Part shown: positions 22,103 to 30,564 of the stretch, piece after piece | Numbering within the stretch: the first letter of the stretch is position 1 | Layout of the letters: every line of letters begins with the position of its first letter | Assembly: GCF_004145405.1 (NCBI RefSeq) | Contig: NZ_SELQ01000001.1 | Location: 372,001-436,000 of the forward strand | From: Salipiger sp. IMCC34102 | GTDB taxonomy: Bacteria; Pseudomonadota; Alphaproteobacteria; Rhodobacterales; Rhodobacteraceae | Direction of reading: 5' to 3' | DNA: 64,000 bases | Position numbers and translations under genes: made by a program | Notes under the pieces: model-generated | Seen by the model: only the letters and a program-made list of their open reading frames with translations | Told to the model about the DNA's origin: nothing | Database searches by the model: none

Positions 22103-23088
22103 TTCGGATGCCTCAGACGCGGGTTGCTGAGGATCGACATCACGTCCGCCGTCAGATTCAGCAGGATATAGGCCGCGGCGAAGATCAGGCAGCACGCCTG
22201 CACGACGGGAATGTCTCGGATCTTCACGCTGTCCACGAAAAGCTGGCCGATGCCGGGATAGACGAAGACCACCTCGACCACGACGACACCGGTGATCAGG
22301 TAGGCCAGGTTGAGCGCGATCACGTTGATGATCGGCGCCAGCGCGTTGGGCAGCGCGTGCCGCACGATGATGCGCATCGGCGCGATCCCCTTGAGGCGCG
22401 CCATCTCGATGTAGGGACTGGCCAGCAGGTTGATGATCGAGGCCCGCGTCATCCGCATCATGTGCGCCACCACCACCAGCGTCAGCGTCAGCGCGGGCAG
22501 CAGCGTGCGCGTCAGCCGCTCGCCGAAGGGCATGCCTTCATAGATGTTCGACAGGCTGGGCAGGATCGGGTTCAGCACCGCAAGGAACAGGATCAGCACG
22601 TAGGCCATGAAGAATTCGGGGCTGGAGATCGACGACAGCGTCGCCACGTTGGCCGCCTTGTCGAAGGCCGTGTTGCGATAGAGCGCCGCGAGGATGCCCA
22701 GGCCCACCGCGACCGGCACCGCGATGGCCGCCGTCACACCGGCAAGGAACATCGTGTTGGCAAAGCGGGGTGCGATCTGCTCGACCACGGTGACGCCGCC
22801 GCTGCCGCCCATGTTCTGCGCGAAGTTCAGCTGCGCGAAGGAGGTACCCAGATCGCCGGTCGCCATACCGCCCAGCCAGGCGAAATACCGCATCACCAGC
22901 GGCTGATCAAGGCCCAGGTCCCGTCGGATCTGCGCAGTCGCCTGCTCCGTCGCGCCCTGTCCCAGGATCACCTGCGCGAAGTCACCGGGCAGCGCGTTCA
23001 CCGCCAGGAAGATGACGATCGAAACGACCAGAAGTGTCAGCAGCCCAAGCCCGAGCCGCTGCAGAATGATCTTCAGTACGGTATTCAC
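22099..23088 (-). CDS. ABC transporter permease, DppB type
   Basis: 329 residues with an N-terminal membrane helix (LLTLLVVSIVIFLAV), a periplasmic loop containing FAQVILGQGATEQATAQIRR, and the core of five helices with the EAA loop (YIEMARLKGIAPMRIIVRHAL). It is the first gene of the importer operon. The start codon is GTG with only a weak ribosome site (GGGTAG close upstream). The 61-base gap to pip holds a possible weak promoter (TTTACA and AAAGTT spaced by 17) and no terminator. Confidence 0.9.
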   Translation of the reverse strand: MNTVLKIILQRLGLGLLTLLVVSIVIFLAVNALPGDFAQVILGQGATEQATAQIRRDLGLDQPLVMRYFAWLGGMATGDLGTSFAQLNFAQNMGGSGGVTVVEQIAPRFANTMFLAGVTAAIAVPVAVGLGILAALYRNTAFDKAANVATLSSISSPEFFMAYVLILFLAVLNPILPSLSNIYEGMPFGERLTRTLLPALTLTLVVVAHMMRMTRASIINLLASPYIEMARLKGIAPMRIIVRHALPNALAPIINVIALNLAYLITGVVVVEVVFVYPGIGQLFVDSVKIRDIPVVQACCLIFAAAYILLNLTADVMSILSNPRLRHPK

Positions 23089-23149
23089 CTACCCGATGTC
23101 CCCTTGGAATGACGCCAACTTTAACGGGGAATCCAAGGGTGTAAAGGAA

Positions 23150-24127
23150 TTAACCCCGTGAAAGCCCCAGGGCGTCCGCCCGCGCGGCATATCGGTCCAT
23201 CGTGCGCACCAGCTCGGCACTGATCGCGGGCTCCGACAGCGCGTGCCCCGATTTCGCGACGAACTTCAGCTTGGCCGCAGGCCAGGCCTCGGCCAGCCTG
23301 TAGGCGCTGACGGGCGGGCAGATCATGTCGTAGCGTCCCTGCACGATGGTTCCGGGGATCTCCGCCAGCCGGTCGGTACGGTTGAGGATCGCCGTCTCCT
23401 CGTCCAGCCAGCCCAGGTGCCGGAAGTAGTGGTTCTCCAGCCGGGCGAAGGCCCGCGCATACTCGGCAGAGCTTTCGCCCGTGACCCCGTTGCTGTCGAT
23501 CGCGGCCAGCGCATTCTCCCACGAGGCCCAGGCGCGGGCGTGTTTCGCCTCTTCCACCGGATCGCCGGAGAACAACCTCCGGTGATAGGCCGCGATGAAG
23601 TCGTCGTGCTCGTCTTCGGGAATGAGCCCGGTGAACTTCGCCCAGAGATCCGGCCAGAACCTTCCCGCGCCGCCGCCGTAGAACCAGTCGAGCTCGCCTT
23701 GCGTCATCAGGAACACGCCCCGCAGCGCCAGCGCCGCGACGCGGTCCGGATGGCTTTGCGCGTAGATCAGCGCCAGCGTCGCGCCCCAGCTTCCGCCGAA
23801 GACGATCCAGCGCGCGATCCCCAGGGTCTTGCGGATCAACTCGATGTCGCGGACGAGGTGCCAGGTCGTGTTGTCCTGCACGCTGGCATGCGGCCGCGAG
23901 CGCCCGCAGCCACGCTGGTCGAACAGCACCACGCGATAACGCGCGGGATCGAAGTAGCGCCGCATCGCGGGACTGCACCCGCCGCCGGGCCCGCCGTGCA
24001 GCACCACCACGGGGATTCCGTCGGGGTTGCCGCATTGCTCGACGTAAAGGCTGTGACCCTCGCCCACCTCCAGATCCCGGCGGTCGAACGGGTCGACGGG
24101 CGGGTAAAGGTAGGCGGCTGCGCTCAT
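23150..24127 (-). CDS. pip: Proline iminopeptidase
   Basis: 325-residue alpha/beta hydrolase of family S33 that removes N-terminal proline from peptides in the cytoplasm. The oxyanion motif HGGPGGGCSP is near residue 50, the nucleophile elbow GGSWG has Ser113, and the C-terminal acid and His (SGHALSEP) are present. The tryptophan/aspartate-rich cap is intact. The start at 24127 (MSAAAYLYPPV) matches homologues; another ATG 21 bases earlier is possible. Sitting just upstream of the peptide importer on the same strand fits use of imported proline peptides, but this is inference. Confidence 0.93.
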   Translation of the reverse strand: MSAAAYLYPPVDPFDRRDLEVGEGHSLYVEQCGNPDGIPVVVLHGGPGGGCSPAMRRYFDPARYRVVLFDQRGCGRSRPHASVQDNTTWHLVRDIELIRKTLGIARWIVFGGSWGATLALIYAQSHPDRVAALALRGVFLMTQGELDWFYGGGAGRFWPDLWAKFTGLIPEDEHDDFIAAYHRRLFSGDPVEEAKHARAWASWENALAAIDSNGVTGESSAEYARAFARLENHYFRHLGWLDEETAILNRTDRLAEIPGTIVQGRYDMICPPVSAYRLAEAWPAAKLKFVAKSGHALSEPAISAELVRTMDRYAARADALGLSRG

Positions 24128-24222
24128 CTGTCTCTGGTCTCGGTCCATGAAGAGGGCATATAGCGTGTCGAGCGCCAAGACCACGGCCCGCGCCCAAATT
24201 CGATGCTACCCGGAGGACCCCC

Positions 24223-24960
24223 ATGCCCACGAACACCATCGACGACGCAGAGATCGCCAAGTTCGAGGCCATGGCCGCCGAGTGGTGGGACGAGACCGGC
24301 AAATTCAAGCCCCTGCACATGATGAACCCGGTGCGGCTGGACTACATCACCCGGCACGTGGCGGCGCACTTCGGGCGCGACCTGTCCGCGGACCGGCCCT
24401 TCGAGGGTCTGCGCCTGCTGGATATCGGCTGCGGCGGGGGCTTGCTCTGCGAACCGATGGCCCGGCTGGGCGCCACCGTGGTGGGCGTGGACGCGGCACC
24501 GCGCAACATTCCCGTCGCGCGCATCCATGCCGAACAATCCGGCCTTGCGATCGACTACCGCGTCGGCACCGCCGAGGCGCTGGCGGCGGCGGGCGAGCAA
24601 TTCGACGTCGTCCTCAACATGGAGGTGGTCGAACACGTGGCCGATCCGCAAGGCTACCTCGACGCCTGTGCGGCCCTGCTGAAGCCCGACGGGCTGCACC
24701 TGTGCTCGACCATCAACCGCAATCCCAAATCCTTCGCCCTGGCCATCGTCGGCGCGGAATGGGTCATGCGCTGGCTGCCCAAGGGCACGCACGAATGGGC
24801 GAAGTTCATCACCCCCGACGAGCTTTTCGCGCTCTTGGAAAAGGCGGGCCTGACCCCGGTGGACCGCACCGGTTACGTTTTCAACCCGCTCACCTTCCGC
24901 TGGTCGATGTCCGAAAAGGACCTGTCGGTGAACTACGTCACGGCGGCGGTGAAGCCCTGA
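24223..24960 (+). CDS. ubiG: Ubiquinone biosynthesis O-methyltransferase UbiG
   Basis: 245 residues. UbiG performs the two O-methylations of ubiquinone synthesis using SAM. The Rossmann motif [17 protein letters not shown] is at about residue 67, with acidic VVGVDAA afterwards and the UbiG-typical N-terminal [31 protein letters not shown] precedes the ATG. It converges with the marR-type gene with a 3-base gap between stops. Confidence 0.96.
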   Translation: MPTNTIDDAEIAKFEAMAAEWWDETGKFKPLHMMNPVRLDYITRHVAAHFGRDLSADRPFEGLRLLDIGCGGGLLCEPMARLGATVVGVDAAPRNIPVARIHAEQSGLAIDYRVGTAEALAAAGEQFDVVLNMEVVEHVADPQGYLDACAALLKPDGLHLCSTINRNPKSFALAIVGAEWVMRWLPKGTHEWAKFITPDELFALLEKAGLTPVDRTGYVFNPLTFRWSMSEKDLSVNYVTAAVKP

Positions 24961-24963
24961 GGC

Positions 24964-25401
24964 CTAGTCCGACAGCTTCAACCGCAACTCGCGCAGCAAT
25001 GGCAGGGCGGCGCGTACCTTGTCCTCTCCCACCTTCTGCGCCACGTCGCTGACGAGAGGAGAGATCGCCGCTACCGCCGCGTCGCGGGCCTGCACGCCGC
25101 TGGGGCTGATCGAGACCATCTTCTTGCGCGCGTCGTCCCAGTCGGGCCGCACGTGGATGTAGCCCGCCCATTCCAGCCTGTTGAGCGTGTTTGTCATCGC
25201 TCCGCGCGTCAGGTGAAAGGTCTGCGCCAGCTGCGTGGGCGATCGTTCCGATTGCGTGTGTGCGAGGTGGTTCAACACGCTGAAATGCGACAGCTCCATC
25301 CCCTTGGGCAGCACCCGGTCGAGCGCGATCCGCGCCAGCTGGTCCACCGCCAGCAGCTCCGAAAAGAGCGCGACGGCCAGGTGCTGGGAGGTCTCGCTCA
25401 T
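24964..25401 (-). CDS. MarR family transcriptional regulator
   Basis: 145 residues with the MarR winged helix-turn-helix (LSHFSVLNHLAHTQSERS, LAQTFHLTRGAMTNTLNRLEWAGYI, wing with RPDWDDARKKMVSISPSG) between helical dimerisation arms. MarR proteins repress neighbouring genes and release on ligand binding. It is the last gene of comF-grxC-nitrilase-marR, coupled to the nitrilase gene by ATGA overlap. The target and signal are unknown; autoregulation of this operon or redox sensing (given the grxC neighbour) is only a guess. No Cys sits in the DNA-binding part. Confidence 0.9.
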   Translation of the reverse strand: MSETSQHLAVALFSELLAVDQLARIALDRVLPKGMELSHFSVLNHLAHTQSERSPTQLAQTFHLTRGAMTNTLNRLEWAGYIHVRPDWDDARKKMVSISPSGVQARDAAVAAISPLVSDVAQKVGEDKVRAALPLLRELRLKLSD

Positions 25402-26231
25402 GACGGGTCCGCGAAGGCACGGTCGTGGGTCAGCGACGGGACGCGCTCGCGCGCGCGCGCGACCTCCGACAGGTCGAGGTCGACCAGCGTCACGCCCGGG
25501 TCGGTGCCCGCATCGGCCAGCACCTCGCCCCAAGGGGCGACGGCAAGGCTGTGGCCGTAGGTCTTCCGTCCCGGTCCGGTCGAGATGGGGTGCGTCCCGG
25601 TCTGCGCGGCCGCCAGCACGAAACAGCCCGTCTCGATCGCGCGGGCGCGCAGAAGGGTTTCCCAATGGGCGGCACCGGTGACGGGCGAGAAGGCGGAGGG
25701 CACCAGAAGCACCTGCGCCCCCGCCTGCGCCAGCATGCGGTAAAGTACGGGGAAGCGCAGATCGTAACAGACGCTGAGCCCCAGGGTGGCCGTCCCGGCC
25801 CGTGCTGTCACCGCGCGGTCGCCGGGGCGGTAGCCGGCGGATTCGCGGTAGGACTCGGTGTCCGACACGGTGACGTCGAACATATGGATCTTGTCGTAGG
25901 TCGCGGCGATCCCGCCATCGGGGCCGATCAGGACCGACCGGTTGGCGAACCGCCCCTCCGGGTCGCGTGTGCGCAACGCGACCGAACCGACAGATATCCA
26001 GACGCCAAGCCGCGCCGCGTCCTTTGCCAGCGCCGCGAGCGTGGGGTCGTCGTCCTGTTCGGCCAGCACGCGGGTCTGGTGGCCCCGATCCCGGCTGACG
26101 CAATTGGTGACCTCGGGCGTGCAGACCAGCTCCGCCCCGGCCTGCGCCGCCTCGGCCACGAAGGCGCGCGTGATCTCAAGGTTGGCCTGCGGATCGTCAC
26201 CGCTCGTCAACTGGACCAGCGCGGCCCTCAT
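25398..26231 (-). CDS. Carbon-nitrogen hydrolase (nitrilase superfamily, Nit1/NitFhit-like)
   Basis: 277 residues with the complete catalytic triad of the family: Glu in LVCTPEVTN (about 40), Lys in YDKIHMFDV (about 120) and Cys155 in LSVCYDLRFP. The sequence is closest in style to the Nit branch of nitrilases, which in other organisms hydrolyse deaminated glutathione. Placement directly after glutaredoxin is consistent with glutathione metabolism and repair of deaminated glutathione; this is inference. Both gene ends overlap neighbours by ATGA. Confidence 0.9.
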   Translation of the reverse strand: MRAALVQLTSGDDPQANLEITRAFVAEAAQAGAELVCTPEVTNCVSRDRGHQTRVLAEQDDDPTLAALAKDAARLGVWISVGSVALRTRDPEGRFANRSVLIGPDGGIAATYDKIHMFDVTVSDTESYRESAGYRPGDRAVTARAGTATLGLSVCYDLRFPVLYRMLAQAGAQVLLVPSAFSPVTGAAHWETLLRARAIETGCFVLAAAQTGTHPISTGPGRKTYGHSLAVAPWGEVLADAGTDPGVTLVDLDLSEVARARERVPSLTHDRAFADPS

Positions 26232-26485
26232 GACCGCAAGAGCGCCTCCAGCCCGCCGGTCCGGTCGAGCGCCATCAAGTCGTCACACCCGCCCACGTGC
26301 GTGTCGCCGACGAAGATCTGCGGCACCGTCCGCCGCCCGTTCGCGCGCTCGATCATCTCGTCCCGGCGACCGGGTTCGTCCGCAAGCGAGATCTCTTGGA
26401 ACGAAACCCCCTTCGATGTCAGCAGTCGCTTGGCCATGTGGCAGAAGCCGCAGGTGGGCTTGGTGTAGATCTCGACGTTCGGCAT
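26228..26485 (-). CDS. grxC: Glutaredoxin 3
   Basis: 85-residue glutathione-dependent dithiol oxidoreductase. The active site CGFC is at residues 12-15, with the TVPQIF cis-proline loop and GGCDDLMAL glutathione-binding segment. It reduces protein disulfides and mixed glutathione disulfides in the cytoplasm. It lies 32 bases after comF and overlaps the nitrilase gene by ATGA. Confidence 0.95.
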   Translation of the reverse strand: MPNVEIYTKPTCGFCHMAKRLLTSKGVSFQEISLADEPGRRDEMIERANGRRTVPQIFVGDTHVGGCDDLMALDRTGGLEALLRS

Positions 26486-26517
26486 GGGCGGGCTCCGGGT
26501 TCGGGTTCCGTGCCAAG

Positions 26518-27243
26518 CTAGGGCTCTTTTACCACCCGTGCCAGTACCGCGACCGAAATCGTGCCGGCCCCCGCCCGGCGCGCGGCCCGCGCCGCGGCCG
26601 TCAGCGTGGCGCCAGAGGTCATCACGTCGTCCACGATCAGCACCGCGCGCCCCGCCATCCGCGCACCCCGCCGCGGATGCGGACGGATCGCCCCCGAGAG
26701 CGCCTGGAAGCGGGCGCGCCTGGTCTCGTTCTCCATCTTCGGGTGGCGGTGGGTGCGTTGCAGCGCGTCCGGCAGGTAGTCCACCTCCAGGTGCCGCGCG
26801 ATCAGCCGCCCCAGCAGGGCCGCCTGGTTGTAGCGCCGCGTCACGAGGCGCGACCAATGCAGCGGGATCGGCACCACCAGCGTGTCCGCCCCGACCTTTC
26901 CCCGCAGCCGTTCCGCGATCCAGCCCGCCGCGGGCACCGCAAGATCGCTGCGGTCATTGTGCTTGAGCCCCAGTACCATCGCCCGCCCCTTGCCCGCATA
27001 TTCCAGGACCGCGCACCCCCGATCCCAGGGCGGCGGCGCGGCAAGGCAATCGTCGCACTGGTTCGCCCCCAGCCCGTCTTCCGTTCCCATAAGCGGCGCG
27101 CCGCAAAGGTCGCAGACGAGGCCGTGGATGAAATGCGTTTCCGACCAGCAGGCCCCGCAGAGGCCGTTTTCGTCGGCGACCGGCTCCGCGCAGCCGACGC
27201 AGGTCGCGGGATAGATCGCCCGGATCGCCGTTTGCAAGTTCAT
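26518..27243 (-). CDS. comF: ComF family phosphoribosyltransferase-like protein
   Basis: 241 residues. The N-terminal zinc-finger region has paired cysteines (CVGC, CGAC, CDLC, CDDC within the first 65 residues). The C-terminal type I phosphoribosyltransferase fold carries the PRPP loop VLIVDDVMTSGATL near residue 200. ComF proteins help DNA uptake during competence in some bacteria; the enzymatic role is uncertain. AAGGGG 5 bases before the ATG at 27243 sets the start (GTG at 27249 is an alternative). It diverges from the methyltransferase gene, the two starts being only about 14-23 bases apart. Confidence 0.9.
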   Translation of the reverse strand: MNLQTAIRAIYPATCVGCAEPVADENGLCGACWSETHFIHGLVCDLCGAPLMGTEDGLGANQCDDCLAAPPPWDRGCAVLEYAGKGRAMVLGLKHNDRSDLAVPAAGWIAERLRGKVGADTLVVPIPLHWSRLVTRRYNQAALLGRLIARHLEVDYLPDALQRTHRHPKMENETRRARFQALSGAIRPHPRRGARMAGRAVLIVDDVMTSGATLTAAARAARRAGAGTISVAVLARVVKEP

Positions 27244-27256
27244 CGTCACCCCTTAC

Positions 27257-28075
27257 ATGCGCACCATGCAGACCCTGACCGACACCGCAGCCCTGGCCCG
27301 TAACCGCGCGCGCGCGACGGTGGATTTCCTCCACCAGCGCGCCCGCGACGACCTTCAGGAGAGACTGGAAGAGGTTAACAGGACGTTTACGTCTGCCGCC
27401 CTCGTCACGCCGCGCCCCTCCCTGTGGCAAGGCTTCCCCGCCGCCCGCACCGTCCCCGACGCCGAGACGCTGGACCTTGCCCCCGGCGCGCATGATCTGT
27501 TGATCCACGACCTGTCCCTGCACTGGGCGAACGACCTCGTGGGTCAACTGGTCCAGTCCCGCCGGGCGCTGGCCCCGGACGGGCTGTTCCTGGCCACGCT
27601 CTTCGGCGGCCAGACCCTCAACGAGCTGCGCGTGGCCCTCGCGCAGGCGGAAACCCACGTGACCGGCGGCCTTTCGCCGCGCGTGGCCCCCATGGCCGAG
27701 ATCCGCGACCTGGGCGGGTTGCTGCAACGGGCGGGCCTGGCCCTGCCGGTGGCCGACAGCGACACGGTCCGCGTCAGCTACCCCGACCTGCCCGCGCTCA
27801 TGCGCGACCTGCGTGCCATGGGCGAGGGCAACGCGCTCGACGCCCGCCTGCGCCGGCCCACGCGGGCCGCGGTCCTGCGGCACGCGGCGGAGATCTATGC
27901 CGAACACTTCACCGGACCCGACGGCCGCCTGACCGCCACCTTCGAGATCATCACCCTGACCGGCTGGGCCCCCTCTGCCGATCAGCCGCAGCCGCTGCGC
28001 CCCGGGTCGGCCACCGCCCGGCTTGCGGACGCATTGGGCACGACGGAGAACCCCCGCGACATCCCACAAGATTGA
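27257..28075 (+). CDS. BioC/NDUFAF5-like SAM-dependent methyltransferase
   Basis: 272 residues (263 if the ATG at 27266 is used). The N-terminal RNRARATVDFLHQRARDDLQERL and the central DLLIHDLSLHWANDL and LAPDGLFLATLFGG segments are typical of the alphaproteobacterial BioC-like family, which includes the complex I assembly hydroxylase/methyltransferase NDUFAF5. The glycine-rich SAM loop is degenerate, as it often is in this family. The role is not certain: complex I assembly is one possibility and biotin synthesis is less likely because no bio genes are here. No clear ribosome site precedes it, so it may be translated from a leaderless mRNA. Confidence 0.8.
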   Translation: MRTMQTLTDTAALARNRARATVDFLHQRARDDLQERLEEVNRTFTSAALVTPRPSLWQGFPAARTVPDAETLDLAPGAHDLLIHDLSLHWANDLVGQLVQSRRALAPDGLFLATLFGGQTLNELRVALAQAETHVTGGLSPRVAPMAEIRDLGGLLQRAGLALPVADSDTVRVSYPDLPALMRDLRAMGEGNALDARLRRPTRAAVLRHAAEIYAEHFTGPDGRLTATFEIITLTGWAPSADQPQPLRPGSATARLADALGTTENPRDIPQD

Positions 28076-28099
28076 CGCTGCGGCCAAAGCGGTTATCTG
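28072..28099 (+). promoter_or_regulatory. Possible promoter for hemH
   Basis: TTGACG (28072-28077, overlapping the stop of the upstream methyltransferase gene) and TATCTG (28094-28099) are 16 bases apart, 30 bases before the hemH ATG. The -35 is good and the -10 is weak. Confidence 0.35.
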
Positions 28100-28129
28100 G
28101 GTTGCGTCCCGGCCACGCAGGAGCTTCCC

Positions 28130-29206
28130 ATGTCCGACGCCACCGTCCAAGCGCGCCCCGCGACCTGCCCCGTGCATGCGCCCGCGGACCATCCGAAGGT
28201 CGAACCGGCCCGCGTGGGCATCCTGCTTGCCAACCTCGGCACGCCGGACGGCACCGACTACTGGTCGATGCGCCGCTACCTGAACGAGTTCCTGTCCGAC
28301 AAGCGCGTCGTCGATTACTCCGCCTGGAAATGGCAACCGCTCCTGCAACTGGTGATCCTGTCCAGGCGTCCCTTCACCTCGGGCGCGGCCTACCGCTCGA
28401 TCTGGAACACCGAGGCCGATGAATCCCCCCTCCTGACGATCACCAAGGAGCAGACCGAGGCGATCCGGGCCGAAATGCGCGACCGCTACGGCGACAACGT
28501 CCGGGTCGATTTCTGCATGCGCTACGGCAACCCCTCGACCGCCTCCAAGGTGCGCGAGATGGTGGAGGCGGGCTGCCAGAAGATCCTCTTCTTCCCGCTC
28601 TACCCGCATTACGCGGGCGCGACTTCCGCCACCGCCAACGACCAGTTCTTCCGCGCCCTGATGAAGGAGAAGTGGCAGCCCATCGCCCGCGTGGTTGAGC
28701 CCTACTTCGCCGATCCCGCTTACATCGACGCACTCGCCCAGTCGATCGAGACCGCCTACGCCAAGCTCGAAAAGAAGCCCGAAAAGCTGATCTGCAGCTA
28801 TCACGGCGTGCCCGAGCGCTACCTGCGCGAAGGCGATCCCTACCACTGCCAGTGCCAGAAGACGACGCGCCTGCTGAAGGAGCGTCTCGGCTGGAACGAC
28901 ACCCAGATCGTCACCACCTTCCAGTCCCGCTTCGGACCGGAGGAATGGCTCAAGCCCTACACGGTCGAGGAAGTGGCGCGGCTGGCGCAGGAGGACGGCG
29001 TGAAGAACATCGCCGTCTGCGCGCCCGCCTTCAGCGCCGACTGCATCGAGACGCTCGAAGAGATCAACGAGGAGATCCGCGAAAGCTTCGAGGAGGCGGG
29101 CGGCGAACACTTCACCTATATCCCCTGCCTCAACGCGGACGCCGCGCATATCCACGCGCTCTGCGGCGTGATCGATCGGAACCTGACCGGCTGGATCGAC
29201 CAGTGA
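28130..29206 (+). CDS. hemH: Ferrochelatase
   Basis: 358 residues. Ferrochelatase inserts Fe2+ into protoporphyrin IX, the last step of haem synthesis. Signatures: GILLANLGTPDGTDYWSMRR near residue 30, catalytic His in ICSYHGVPERYL (about 225), Cys-containing CQCQKTTRLL, and the acidic TLEEINEEI (about 307). The N-terminal 25 residues (with CPVHAP) extend beyond shorter homologues but AGGAGCTTCCC supports this ATG. Upstream haem steps in the window are HemJ (62 kb) and the haem chaperone HemW (54 kb). Confidence 0.97.
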   Translation: MSDATVQARPATCPVHAPADHPKVEPARVGILLANLGTPDGTDYWSMRRYLNEFLSDKRVVDYSAWKWQPLLQLVILSRRPFTSGAAYRSIWNTEADESPLLTITKEQTEAIRAEMRDRYGDNVRVDFCMRYGNPSTASKVREMVEAGCQKILFFPLYPHYAGATSATANDQFFRALMKEKWQPIARVVEPYFADPAYIDALAQSIETAYAKLEKKPEKLICSYHGVPERYLREGDPYHCQCQKTTRLLKERLGWNDTQIVTTFQSRFGPEEWLKPYTVEEVARLAQEDGVKNIAVCAPAFSADCIETLEEINEEIRESFEEAGGEHFTYIPCLNADAAHIHALCGVIDRNLTGWIDQ

Positions 29207-29208
29207 GG

Positions 29209-29224
29209 CTTATCCGCGGATAAG
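29209..29224. repeat. Perfect 16-bp palindrome between hemH and the MFS gene
   Basis: CTTATCCGCGGATAAG reads the same on both strands and lies 3 bases after the hemH stop and 51 bases before the MFS start. It is an uninterrupted palindrome without a loop or T-run, which suits a dimeric regulator site better than a terminator. An AT-rich stretch (TTAAAATACAGTTAATTA) follows. Confidence 0.5.
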
Positions 29225-29274
29225 AAAGCGTTAAAATACAGTTAATTACCGGGCGCGCCCGGACCGAGGTTCCG

Positions 29275-30441
29275 ATGTCCATCGCCCCGCACCGCCAAGT
29301 CTTCGCGTCCTTCGCGATCTACGCCTTCTGCCTTGGGCAGCTCTTCACCCGGCTGCCGTCCGTGAAGGAGGCCATGGGCGTGGGCGAAGGGGCGCTGGGC
29401 CTGGCACTCATCGGGGCGTCGGTGGGGACGATGGTGGCGCTGACGCTGGGCAGCCCGGTCATCAACCGTTTCGGTCACAAAAGGGTGATGATCGGCGCGC
29501 TCATGGCGATGCCGGTGTTCTATGCCATCGCGATCCATGCGCCGGGGCCGGGAATGCTCTTCGTCCTTCTCTTGCCCGCGGGCGTCACGCTGGGCCTGAC
29601 GGAGATCATCGTCAACGTCGAAGCCGACCGGACAGAGGCACGGATGGGCCGCCGGATCATGAACCGGGCCCACGCCTTCTGGTCCTTCGGCTTCTTCGGC
29701 GCGGGCCTCTTCGGCGCGGGCATGGCGCAGGCCGGCGTGCCGCCCGCCCTTCACATGGCGCTGGTCATCCCCCTTGCCTGGGGCGCGCTCTGGCTCTTGT
29801 TGCGCAATTTCGAACCGGCGCCGAAGCGCGGCACCGACAGCTCGACCGAGGCGCCGATGATCGCGCGCCCGACCCTGCCGATCCTGGCCCTGGTGGGCGT
29901 CAGCATCTCGGCCATGGTGCTGGAGGGCGGTTCGCTCGACTGGTCGGCGATCTACATGCTTGAAAGCTTCGACACCGCCCCGGTCTTCGGCGGGTTGGCC
30001 GTGGCCACCGTAGCACTGAGCCAGGCGCTGGTGCGCTACCGCGCGGATCGGCTGATCGACCGGTTCCAGCCCGTCCCCGTGGCCCGGGCGATGCAGGCGG
30101 CAATGGCGCTGGGGGTGGTCTTCGTCTTCTTCGCGCCCGCCCCACTCGTGGCCCTGCTGGGCTTCGCGCTGATCGGCGGCGGCACGGCGACGCTCTTTCC
30201 GCTGGCGATCTCGGCCGCGGCGCAGCGCACCGACCGGCCCGCCGCCCTCAACGTCGCAGCCCTTGCGCAGTTCAGCTTCGTGGCCTTCCTGCTTGGCCCG
30301 CCGCTTCTGGGCTATATCGCCGAGCACGCGGGCCTGCACTGGGTCTGGGGCATCAGCCTGCCGCTGATCGCGCTCTCGCTGGCCCTCTCGAGCCGCCTCG
30401 CCCCGGCCGCGGAAGAGCCGTCCCCTGCTTCTTCTGGCTGA
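29275..30441 (+). CDS. MFS transporter
   Basis: 388 residues with about 12 hydrophobic segments and a polar central loop around residue 185-200 (PAPKRGTDSSTEAP), the major facilitator layout. The first cytoplasmic loop carries a degenerate motif A (NRFGHKRVMIG), and a second copy is YRADRLIDRF. It resembles the YbjJ/FucP-like group in length and style but I cannot name a substrate. GAGG lies 6 bases before the ATG. The last codons coincide with a dispersed intergenic motif (30428-30449). Confidence 0.85.
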   Translation: MSIAPHRQVFASFAIYAFCLGQLFTRLPSVKEAMGVGEGALGLALIGASVGTMVALTLGSPVINRFGHKRVMIGALMAMPVFYAIAIHAPGPGMLFVLLLPAGVTLGLTEIIVNVEADRTEARMGRRIMNRAHAFWSFGFFGAGLFGAGMAQAGVPPALHMALVIPLAWGALWLLLRNFEPAPKRGTDSSTEAPMIARPTLPILALVGVSISAMVLEGGSLDWSAIYMLESFDTAPVFGGLAVATVALSQALVRYRADRLIDRFQPVPVARAMQAAMALGVVFVFFAPAPLVALLGFALIGGGTATLFPLAISAAAQRTDRPAALNVAALAQFSFVAFLLGPPLLGYIAEHAGLHWVWGISLPLIALSLALSSRLAPAAEEPSPASSG

Positions 30442-30449
30442 AAATATCC
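30428..30449 (+). repeat. Dispersed 3'-end motif, copy 1
   Basis: CTTCTTCTGGCTGAAAATATCC overlaps the end and stop codon of the MFS gene. It differs at only a few positions from the copy after mutS (50955-50976). Motifs of this type recur after genes in Rhodobacteraceae genomes as I know them. The element here lies between convergent genes. Confidence 0.55.
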
Positions 30450-30564
30450 GCCCCGCCGGCGAGGCGTCCCGCACCCACCGTTTGCGGTGCCGGTTGAAAC
30501 GGAAGCGGACCGCAAGCGATCAGTGGCGGCGTCATGGAGGGCGGGACGCATCCCGCCCCTGAGA

